Assembly (NCBI GenBank): GCA_030407315.1
Contig: JALQPE010000083.1
Location: 186,001 to 250,000, forward strand
DNA length: 64,000 nt
From: Asparagopsis taxiformis
Taxonomy: Eukaryota > Rhodophyta > Florideophyceae > Bonnemaisoniales > Bonnemaisoniaceae
Direction: 5' to 3'
Shown piece after piece: positions 56,736 to 64,000 of this stretch. Numbering within the stretch: the first letter of the stretch is position 1; each line of letters starts with the position of its first letter. The notes beneath the pieces are model-generated. The model ran no database searches and was not told the DNA's origin. It saw nothing but the letters and a program-made list of their open reading frames with translations. A program made the translations under genes and the position numbers.

Positions 56736-59700
56736 TCAGTTCATCCATCCTCTACATTGCGGCGCTCCACATCCGCAGTGCACTCGGTCCGATTCGTCGA
56801 ATGGAAACTGGTAGTCGTAAGACAGTTCTTCTCCTCGCTGAATCTTCCGCTTGGAAAATATCACGATCACACGTCGGTCATTCTCCAATGTGACAGTCTT
56901 GGAATAGCAGTTCGGAGCACAACTGTGGTTGATATACCGTGCCGCATTTCCACACATAGTGGCGTCAACGATCACCCCTGGCTCCACCTCAAACATGTAG
57001 CATCCAATTCCTTTCTCTCTGTATTCTATTTCTCGTTTGTCCGATAACGATGGTCGAATGATTTCACCAACGTATTCAATTATCATCTCCCCAGCACGGA
57101 TGTCCTCCGTCGCAAATACTCCGAGACCTTCAATACTTGACCGCAGTATTTTCGTCCGCTGTAATGAAGTTGTCGCAATCCAGCGGTGCTGTGATACATG
57201 CGAAGATGATGACGTTGCTTTGCTGGTGCGTGAGCGCTCCTCAATGACCTTCGGCATAGTTCTTACTATGGTATTGCGTAAGCCACCTAGACTTTCCAGC
57301 ACAAGTTTCTTGGACGATCGCACTTGTGGCTGTGCTCTATTCGTCAATTTGTACACCTCACGAGCCACCTCCAGTTGGAACGCAGCCCCAGTCATGACAT
57401 TGTCAGATATTGGCAACTTGCCATCACATTCCGTCTTTTGCTTTTTCAATATCCTCTTTGTCGTGTAACCCTCTGTACGTGCTGAACCTGATCGGTTTTC
57501 AGTTGCATTTGCAGGCCTATACGTGCTTGCTAGAGTGTTATAAAATCGGATGTCATCATTTCTGTGAGCCGCAACACGTTTTAGATTGTACCGTCCAGCA
57601 AACATGGCTGCCATTGGTAAAGATTCAATATGGGTTACAACAGGGATACACTTTTTCAGTCCGAATGCTTCAAGCCCAGTTGTTCCAATGGGGCGGGTAG
57701 CGTATTCTTTCCCAAGAAAGGTATGTCGCAACTTCATAATTCTGTCCACGACATGCTGCCATGCAACTTCGGGATCCTTTGCTTCAATTTTCTCTTCTGC
57801 ACAATCCGAGCAGCGGATAACAAACACCGGGCCGGTTTCAATGAACCCACAGACCTCGAAAAAGTAGAGGCATCGCTGTCCAGGTCGGACCATTGACCAA
57901 AATCTTCTCGTCGAACAATACCCTAGTGGTATCAGACACCCATTCACAATAAAACTATTCACTTCCGGCATCAATTTTCCAAACCGCAGCACTGAAAGTG
58001 ACCCAATTCTCAGACTTAGGAGACGGTCAGAAGAAAGCTGCTTTTTCCGAGGGGGCTCTAGGTCCTTCGTGTAACCTTGAATATCCTGAATTAGAACTTT
58101 CCGTTGTACGTTAATCATCTGGTGCGACTTTTTTAGTAATCTTGAGTACTTCGCCACATCCTCCATCATTGAATGCTCATGGCATATAATTTGTACACTT
58201 TGGATATTAACCAGGTTAATTCCTTGCGACATGTCATCTTCGGTTCCGGCGGAAGCCCGCCCCAGGACCTCATTTATGAAATTCATAATACTTCCGGCGT
58301 TCTGTTGTACGGCGCAACGAAAGTGAAAAACTGCAGGACATCCTTGTGCGGAACATTTGAGGGAAGCACCAAATGAACCACATATCGTGCACTTTGTCCG
58401 CTTTGCCGTGTTCAGTAGAGAACGCCGAGGACCTAATAGGACATCAAATGGTTGTGTTCCATGTAAAGATATGCCCGTTGACCAAATAGCACAAGCAATA
58501 TGAATCCACGAATGTGAGGCATCTGCGGCGGAACAACTCGCCCATGGAATGAGTCGCCCGAGCAGACTCGATTCTTTTTCATCACATAGGTCACATGTTC
58601 TGTCGTCATCCCATGTGATCCCTGTAAGAGGCTTTTCCGGTGCAGTCCAACCTCCTGAAGAAATGTTATTCCAAATTGTACGCACAACGCTACCATTCAT
58701 TGTATTGTCCAAGCATATTCTGTTAATTCCATTCGGCTTTTTCATGCGGCGCCTTCCATACAGCCCATTCATTCCATTTTGAACTTTTACCCCATTCAAC
58801 CCATTAATATGTTCGGGTGGAGTGGCGTGCACAATCTGATGACGGTAACGTTCGACCGGCTTCGTCGCATCTGTAGCCTGTGATAAAATGCCTATTGGTG
58901 AAGATGTTGCCTTTCCTGTGGACAAGTTAGTTGAGTTTGCACAATTGATACAGAACCATGGAGCATTGTCAGCTCCAGGCATGCCGGCAGTGCCCACTTC
59001 CTTACTGGAAGCTAGCATTGCAGTTTTGGTAATTTCACGCAGCGAGCCAGTACGCACGTTTAAGCAAAAAGGGTGGTAACACTCACCACAATCAGCACAA
59101 AATTTGAAGTCATCTACGCTACCACTAGAGCAGCATAAACGACAAAGCTCCGTCCCAGGAGCAAGCTCTTTAAAGACTTGTTCGAATGTATCATCACAGG
59201 CTGACATTTTGCGGACAGAATGGAAAGCGATGTTCTCCTGACAGTCCTGAAGACGTTTAATAAGAATCGAAACATCAAGTGATCTGGTACACTCGGCCCT
59301 TGAACCGTTTGTTAACAAGCGACTTGCGCTATGCTTCAGGCGCTTCCTTTCCTGATCTCGTGCTTTCTTCTCATCAGTGCAGATGGGACAGCGATATTTT
59401 GTCTTGCTGTCTGATTTCTCGAGGCTCTTGAATTGCTCCTTGGTCATTTTGCAACAATCGATCGCGTGAAGCCATCTATCGCAATAGTCGCATTGAATCA
59501 TTGGAATATTCTCCCCCTCACGGTATACTTTTCTACAAACAGGACAAACTACACCATCCTCCTGTATTGCCATAGCACACGCATGGCATGCTTCATATCG
59601 CTCATACCATTCAGCCCTCGGTATTCCGTACACGCCGCAGTGACGACAGATGAGGCATGAGTCACAGCGCCAACTGGTGGGGGTACTTCCTTCCGGGAGG

Positions 59701-60695
59701 CAATTGACGTGGATTGCAAAGTGCTTACAAGAGAGACACATGACGGTATCGCAATCCGGGTCCCGCATTTCCGGCGCACCAACAGCAGACTCACTGGACA
59801 CATTGAAGAGCTGCGAAGGGTTGAAGTTGTAAACGTCATGGTCGATGGAATTGGAACATGAGACGCACCTCATGCACTTTTTGCATAGGAATTCGCCTCG
59901 GTATGAAAGAGCAGAAAGCAAGGCGTCTTTTTCGAGATCCGGCCATACGCACTTGGAGTGTTCGCGCGAGTCACAGTTAGCACAAGTGAGAATGGCACCT
60001 TTTGTGAAATCCAAAGTATCGTGAGTGCAGTGCTTGCAACCTGTGCCGGGCAGCAACAACGCTTCAGGGACTGGGGTTTTGTCCACGAACACGTGCACGG
60101 AAGCGGAATTGGCATGATGGTGGGCATGTCTGCGGCAGAGGGTGTGAAAACCGTCTCGGAGACTAGCACCATCGAGGAGTGCGCATCGGAAATGCATGGG
60201 TTTACAGCATGCAGTTGACTGGAACATGCAAGAGAGACTTGCTCCGAGCGAGTTACAGTAGATGCATTTCATGCGTCTGGCGCGTGCAAGAGCCTGAGTG
60301 ACGTTCTGGAGGTCACCCGACTTGTCTGATTCCCAGACTTCGGGGGACCAAACGGCGCAGTTACGATGGGCGTAGAATGTTTTGCCGCGATCGCCAAGCT
60401 TGCCAGGCCATCGAAAGGGCCCGAGGAGGGTGCCCTCGCATTCGCGCTGGGTGCCGGGGATGGCGCAGAAGGCGCAGGTGGGGCCGGTGACATCGGGAAA
60501 ATATGCGGCGGGACGCTTGGCGACGCGCTTGCCGCGCACGGGAATGTGCAGGGAGGGAGGTGGTGACGGGGACGGAATGCGCGGACGTTTGGTACGAGCT
60601 CGCTTTTCAGTGGAAGGAGTTACGGCGGGCGGAGGATGCACGGGGGATAGAGAAGGAATTGGCACATCTTTGTTCAGAATGTGTTCAAAGTCCAT
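56736..60695 (-). CDS. KMT2/trithorax (ATX)-type histone H3K4 methyltransferase
   Basis: A 1319-residue chromatin enzyme. I start at the ATG opening MDFEHILNKDVP; the frame upstream has only TTG. Domains in order: an extended PHD finger (about 70-195, TCAFCAIPGTQRECEGT), a group of PHD fingers (about 215-450), another PHD (CRLCCSSGSVDDFKFCADCG), a second extended PHD (about 700-860), FYRN and FYRC segments (LIPLGYCSTRRFWS and FVIRCSDCAEEK), and a SET domain with GLGVFATEDIRAGEMIIEYV, YMFEVEPGVIVDATMCGN and RYINHSCAPNCYSK. The post-SET cysteines CGCGAPQCRGWMN end the protein. It should methylate H3K4 at active genes. Domain content is richer in PHD fingers than most algal homologues I know. 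Confidence 0.93.
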   Translation of the reverse strand: MDFEHILNKDVPIPSLSPVHPPPAVTPSTEKRARTKRPRIPSPSPPPSLHIPVRGKRVAKRPAAYFPDVTGPTCAFCAIPGTQRECEGTLLGPFRWPGKLGDRGKTFYAHRNCAVWSPEVWESDKSGDLQNVTQALARARRMKCIYCNSLGASLSCMFQSTACCKPMHFRCALLDGASLRDGFHTLCRRHAHHHANSASVHVFVDKTPVPEALLLPGTGCKHCTHDTLDFTKGAILTCANCDSREHSKCVWPDLEKDALLSALSYRGEFLCKKCMRCVSCSNSIDHDVYNFNPSQLFNVSSESAVGAPEMRDPDCDTVMCLSCKHFAIHVNCLPEGSTPTSWRCDSCLICRHCGVYGIPRAEWYERYEACHACAMAIQEDGVVCPVCRKVYREGENIPMIQCDYCDRWLHAIDCCKMTKEQFKSLEKSDSKTKYRCPICTDEKKARDQERKRLKHSASRLLTNGSRAECTRSLDVSILIKRLQDCQENIAFHSVRKMSACDDTFEQVFKELAPGTELCRLCCSSGSVDDFKFCADCGECYHPFCLNVRTGSLREITKTAMLASSKEVGTAGMPGADNAPWFCINCANSTNLSTGKATSSPIGILSQATDATKPVERYRHQIVHATPPEHINGLNGVKVQNGMNGLYGRRRMKKPNGINRICLDNTMNGSVVRTIWNNISSGGWTAPEKPLTGITWDDDRTCDLCDEKESSLLGRLIPWASCSAADASHSWIHIACAIWSTGISLHGTQPFDVLLGPRRSLLNTAKRTKCTICGSFGASLKCSAQGCPAVFHFRCAVQQNAGSIMNFINEVLGRASAGTEDDMSQGINLVNIQSVQIICHEHSMMEDVAKYSRLLKKSHQMINVQRKVLIQDIQGYTKDLEPPRKKQLSSDRLLSLRIGSLSVLRFGKLMPEVNSFIVNGCLIPLGYCSTRRFWSMVRPGQRCLYFFEVCGFIETGPVFVIRCSDCAEEKIEAKDPEVAWQHVVDRIMKLRHTFLGKEYATRPIGTTGLEAFGLKKCIPVVTHIESLPMAAMFAGRYNLKRVAAHRNDDIRFYNTLASTYRPANATENRSGSARTEGYTTKRILKKQKTECDGKLPISDNVMTGAAFQLEVAREVYKLTNRAQPQVRSSKKLVLESLGGLRNTIVRTMPKVIEERSRTSKATSSSSHVSQHRWIATTSLQRTKILRSSIEGLGVFATEDIRAGEMIIEYVGEIIRPSLSDKREIEYREKGIGCYMFEVEPGVIVDATMCGNAARYINHSCAPNCYSKTVTLENDRRVIVIFSKRKIQRGEELSYDYQFPFDESDRVHCGCGAPQCRGWMN

Positions 60696-61044
60696 GCCGA
60701 TCAACGCATTGCGAAGGGAAGCGTAAGCATTGGTGCAAGCTACGCAGCGTTGGGATTTGCGTGTTAGACGCAAACGTAGCGAACGAGCGAGCGTCTTTGA
60801 TAACGCGCGCGCCAAAATATTATGACGTCCTCACCCGTCATTTTTCGTTATTTCTTTGATTCCGTTGTCAACTGTAAGCATGCCACTGACAGCTTCGTAT
60901 ATCGGCGATCCCAACAGAAACACATTCCCTTTCAATCGAGATCAAACTACAGTACAGCGAGGACCAATCGGTCCCTGCTCTTGACGGCGGCGGCGTAAAT
61001 CCTTCGCCTTCGTCTTCGTAGCCGCATTGTCGTAGCCAGACACA
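60696..61044. other. Divergent promoter region, KMT2 / NOP14
   Basis: 349 bases. It holds an E2F-like GCGCCAAA at 60809-60816 and, close by, a TGACGTCC resembling a CRE. Both are short matches. Confidence 0.4.
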
Positions 61045-63498
61045 ATGCCTTCTCACCGAGACCGCCAGCGTCAGCCGCCACCAAACCCGTTCGAGGCTCG
61101 TAGTCTCAAAAAGGCAAATTCAAAACGAGCTCTCCTTGCCGCAAAACCATCTGCAAACCTCTTTGCCGACAAGCGAATTGCAGAATCCGACCCTCACCTC
61201 TCGCAGGAGGACAAATATCTAGCTCGTCTCCAGCGTGAGCGTACCCGAAGATCCGCCGCTCGCGCTCGTTTCTCGCTAGCAAACGATGATGGCGATGACG
61301 ACGACGATAGCAACCAGCAACCTCACAACTCACAGCCTAACAATGACCCGCGCTTTTCCATGCTCAAAGATGACTATCAAGACGTTGATGCACTTGATAG
61401 TGACGAGGAGGAACCCGAACATTTGACTGAACAGCAACAAGATGATGACGACTTTCTCAAATTGAAAAATACCAGCGACGAACTCGATCATGCCGAAAAA
61501 ACTCATCGTGAGATTATGGACGAAGTTGTGCAGAAGAGCAAGATGCACAAAGCCCTGCGACAGCATCAGAAGCATGAGACTGACCAACAGACAGAAGCCC
61601 TCGATGAAGGCCTTCCCCAACTTCTCTCACTTTTGTCCAAATCCTCCACTGACCACATTACCCAGAAGCGTACTACAGAACATGCTCCGGCTCCTAAAAT
61701 TTTCTCAGACTCTGATCACAAAGAAGATGAGCACAAAGTCGTCGAAGCCCCCAAATCTCAGCAAGAAAAAGGATTCCATTATGAGGGCGTCTATCAACAA
61801 CTTGCTGCCGAGCGTCGTGCCAAACCTTCCAACAGGCTTCTTACTGAGGAAGAGCAGGCCTCCCGCGAGCGAGATCGCCTCATAGAGTTGGAAAAGAAAC
61901 GACAAGCCAGAATGCAACATTTGGAAGACGATGATGAGGACGACACCACTGATCCGCATCAACTTAAACAATCATCCAAGAAGCGCAAGCGTGAGGCAGC
62001 TGGTGCAGACGATCTGGATGATGATTTTGATATTTCCAGCGATGACAGCGAGTCAGAGCATTCTGACGGTGCAGATGAGAAGGATGACGATTCATCCGAC
62101 TCTGGCACCGAATCTACTGAGGCGAAACCTACCAAGAAGGGTGCGGACAAGAAAAAGGCTCGGTTGATTGATTCGAACAAGTTGGTTGTCTCCAATGTCA
62201 CAACAGCTGATGAAGACATTCCATATGTGTTTTCGAAATGTCCATCCGATCCGTATCAATTGCAAAGTCTTTTTGAAGGAACCAGTTTATCTCAACGGAG
62301 TCTAATTGTTGAACGGTTGCGGAAATGTTTCGCTGTAACCCTGAATCCGGCCTCCAACGTTGCAAAGCTGGAAAAGTTAATCCAATCTATGCTTACAAGA
62401 CTTGAAAATCTCGCAAATGTGGATCACACACACATTCCGAAAGCTGTACAAGAAATAGATATGCTCCTCGTCCATATTCATGCGTTCGGTTCCAAGTTTG
62501 AACAGCTTATATGTGGCTGGGCTCAAGACAAACTGCGTGATGCCTTCACTGCCCTTGGTCCTCGAAACGGAGAAGGGCTGAGCACATCGTGGAATGCAAG
62601 TACAATTCTAGTCCTACGAGCGATTGGGAGACTGTTTCCTGCTTCCGATATGCGACATCCGATCTGTACTCCTCTCATGCTATTGCTGTCAGAAGCACTT
62701 TCAGTTTATCGAATGAAGTTGCTTAAGGATGTTGCTCTCTCTCTGTTTGCTGCGCATATTCTTCTGGAAGGGATGGCCGAGAGTGCTCGGTACTCGGGAG
62801 AACTTATAGCATTGTTATGTGCAGTGGTGCAGGGTATCTGTGGCAGGGGAATTTTGCGAACCATGTTTGGACAAGAAGTGTACAAAGCGATTGCATGTTC
62901 TGGTGATCCACCGAAATTGAAGCTCTCAGACGTGGCAAATCCGCAAGTTTCAACAGACTTGAAATCAAAGATTGCGTTGGCAACCGACGATATTATCAAG
63001 ACTAGTAGTTTCAATGGTCGAGTACAGAATATGGACATTGCGTTTGGATCGTTGAGGAATCTAACTATTCCCGTTGAGCAACTACAAAAGACTATATCAA
63101 GCATTTTTACCGATGCAAACGAAACGAAGCGTTTTTTGATGCTTTATACGAAGAGTTCGAATGTCGTGATTTCCAAGGCGTTGAATCCTAGATTCACCGC
63201 TGAAAATGGAGTTTATCGGAAGCGACCAAAGACATCATATCAAGAGAAGGTCAGTGGTGATGTGTCGCAATCGGCGAAGAGAATACGTAAGGCAGTTCGA
63301 AAGGAGGAACGTGGGTTCGCACGAGACGTTCGAAATGAGGCTAAACTTGCTGCGGAGAATAGTTGGCGTTTAGATCAAACCCGGAACGAGGAAAGAGATA
63401 AGAAGACGCGTGAAACAATGAACTTTCTGGAGCAGCAGCAAAGGACCTGGAGAGAGGCGGAGAAGAAACAGAAGAAGCTTACTGGTAAGAAATGGTGA
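61045..63498 (+). CDS. NOP14: Nucleolar protein NOP14 (40S ribosome biogenesis)
   Basis: An 817-residue protein with the NOP14 layout. The start has NPFEARSLKKANSKRALLA and NLFADKRIAESDPHLSQEDKYLARL, which fit the family N-terminus (NPFE..., VFRDKRFGE, ...EEK). A long acidic, Asp/Glu/Ser-rich middle follows. The conserved C-terminal half starts with DIPYVFSKCPSDPYQLQSLFEG and continues as helical repeats. The last ~100 residues are very basic (KSEKAVRKEERGFARDVRNEAK-like), as expected for rRNA binding. NOP14 is needed in the SSU processome for 18S rRNA maturation. Length is close to the family's. It shares a promoter with the KMT2 gene. Confidence 0.92.
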   Translation: MPSHRDRQRQPPPNPFEARSLKKANSKRALLAAKPSANLFADKRIAESDPHLSQEDKYLARLQRERTRRSAARARFSLANDDGDDDDDSNQQPHNSQPNNDPRFSMLKDDYQDVDALDSDEEEPEHLTEQQQDDDDFLKLKNTSDELDHAEKTHREIMDEVVQKSKMHKALRQHQKHETDQQTEALDEGLPQLLSLLSKSSTDHITQKRTTEHAPAPKIFSDSDHKEDEHKVVEAPKSQQEKGFHYEGVYQQLAAERRAKPSNRLLTEEEQASRERDRLIELEKKRQARMQHLEDDDEDDTTDPHQLKQSSKKRKREAAGADDLDDDFDISSDDSESEHSDGADEKDDDSSDSGTESTEAKPTKKGADKKKARLIDSNKLVVSNVTTADEDIPYVFSKCPSDPYQLQSLFEGTSLSQRSLIVERLRKCFAVTLNPASNVAKLEKLIQSMLTRLENLANVDHTHIPKAVQEIDMLLVHIHAFGSKFEQLICGWAQDKLRDAFTALGPRNGEGLSTSWNASTILVLRAIGRLFPASDMRHPICTPLMLLLSEALSVYRMKLLKDVALSLFAAHILLEGMAESARYSGELIALLCAVVQGICGRGILRTMFGQEVYKAIACSGDPPKLKLSDVANPQVSTDLKSKIALATDDIIKTSSFNGRVQNMDIAFGSLRNLTIPVEQLQKTISSIFTDANETKRFLMLYTKSSNVVISKALNPRFTAENGVYRKRPKTSYQEKVSGDVSQSAKRIRKAVRKEERGFARDVRNEAKLAAENSWRLDQTRNEERDKKTRETMNFLEQQQRTWREAEKKQKKLTGKKW

Positions 63499-63700
63499 AG
63501 TACTGTGCAAAACTACCTGCTCAGTGTTGAAAGTCGATTTTTTATTTATTAAAGCTTTTAGGTTGTTCATTTCCCATGCGATCATTTCCGTCAGCGTCGA
63601 GATGGATCAATTCCAGCCCGATAATACCGCTGTGTGTAGGACACAATCACGCCGGCAACAGGAAATGTCAGTAGACTGATGTCGTAAAATCAGCCATCCA

Positions 63701-64000
63701 ATGAGATTATTCGATCTCCTTCAGCGCGTCGGGCGCGCTGTAGCAGGGGAACGACCTCCAGTAGGCCGGGATCTACAACTCCGGATCGATACTGCTTTTT
63801 TGTACAAACTCTGTCATCAAAAGAATGTTATCCGTGGACCAGTGGATCCTCCATGTCTCCAACAGTCCGAAATCGCCTCAATTATTGGTGCCGATTCGCT
63901 CCCATCCTTCGAGTACCAGGCGCGTATAGTGCGCAACCATCTCCAACTATCAGCAGTCAAAAGCCTCGATATTCTCGCCCAAGCCCTCCAAACTGCATAT
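63701..64000 (+). CDS. Unrecognised protein, N-terminal 100 residues, cut by the window edge
   Basis: An ATG at 63701 opens a frame that has no stop through base 64000, 100 codons. The residues begin MRLFDLLQRVGRAVAGE, then LRIDTAFLYKLCHQKNVIRG, and near the end VRNHLQLSAVKSLDILAQAL. The sequence looks helical and non-repetitive, with no low-complexity bias, so a real gene is more likely than chance, but I do not recognise a family. No transit peptide or membrane segment is seen. The rest of the gene lies outside the window. Confidence 0.5.
   Translation, partial: MRLFDLLQRVGRAVAGERPPVGRDLQLRIDTAFLYKLCHQKNVIRGPVDPPCLQQSEIASIIGADSLPSFEYQARIVRNHLQLSAVKSLDILAQALQTAY

Overview
This window is nuclear DNA of a photosynthetic eukaryote with compact, intron-poor genes, most likely a red alga. 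Nucleus-encoded plastid proteins (ribosomal bS21, an HtrA/Deg protease, a phosphatase) carry transit-like N-termini with a phenylalanine close to the start Met, a habit of red-algal and glaucophyte plastid targeting. The other genes are ordinary eukaryotic housekeeping genes (ribosomal eL6 and uS12, Prp5, NOP14, CDC23, MAD2, p115, a KMT2 histone methyltransferase). Species is not determinable from the sequence alone.

Splicing matters. Six genes need a single short intron (72-105 nt) to make a complete protein. Their donors are mostly GTAAG, GTACGT or GTTCGT, and most have a CTRAY branch site. Several genes were recovered only by joining exons: plastid bS21, a MED30-like protein, a FoP-like RNA-export protein, the first exon of eL6, the N-terminus of a beta-galactosidase, and both members of a zinc-finger pair.

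Layout. 0-6 kb: PPR protein tail, plastid bS21, long tRNase Z, MED30-like protein, F-box protein. 6-16 kb: maspardin-like protein with a CUE-like tail, RTEL1 helicase, FoP-like protein, Prp5/DDX46. 16-26 kb: PCID2/Thp1, an unknown coiled-coil protein, an LKB1-type kinase, a UBE2J/Ubc6 E2, a plastid dual-specificity phosphatase, a GH35 beta-galactosidase. 26.2-29.8 kb is gene-poor. 29.8-32.3 kb holds two tail-to-tail paralogues of a double C2HC zinc-finger family. 32.3-34.5 kb is again gene-poor. 34.5-42 kb: a giant p115/Uso1 tether. 42-50 kb: MAD2 copy A, F-box protein, pentanucleotide repeats, eL6, uS12, C2-domain protein, MAD2 copy B. 50-64 kb: CDC23/APC8, plastid HtrA, THAQKYY-type MYB, KMT2/trithorax methyltransferase, NOP14 and an unrecognised gene cut by the window edge.

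What stands out. (1) Two MAD2 genes 7.1 kb apart share a 627-nt tract with only 5 mismatches, while the outermost codons and the flanks differ, which is the pattern of gene conversion. (2) MAD2 copy B is divergent from CDC23/APC8, a subunit of the complex that MAD2 restrains, and a perfect 12-bp E2F palindrome lies between them. (3) The double-finger zinc proteins look like an undescribed family: two fingers of identical CX2CX11HX3C spacing sharing a P-N-x-R-x-H core, with an intron splitting finger 1 at the same place and phase in both genes. (4) Five tandem octamers with an ACGTG-like core lie in the HtrA/MYB divergent promoter. (5) The maspardin-like protein has lost its nucleophile serine and gained a CUE-like tail.
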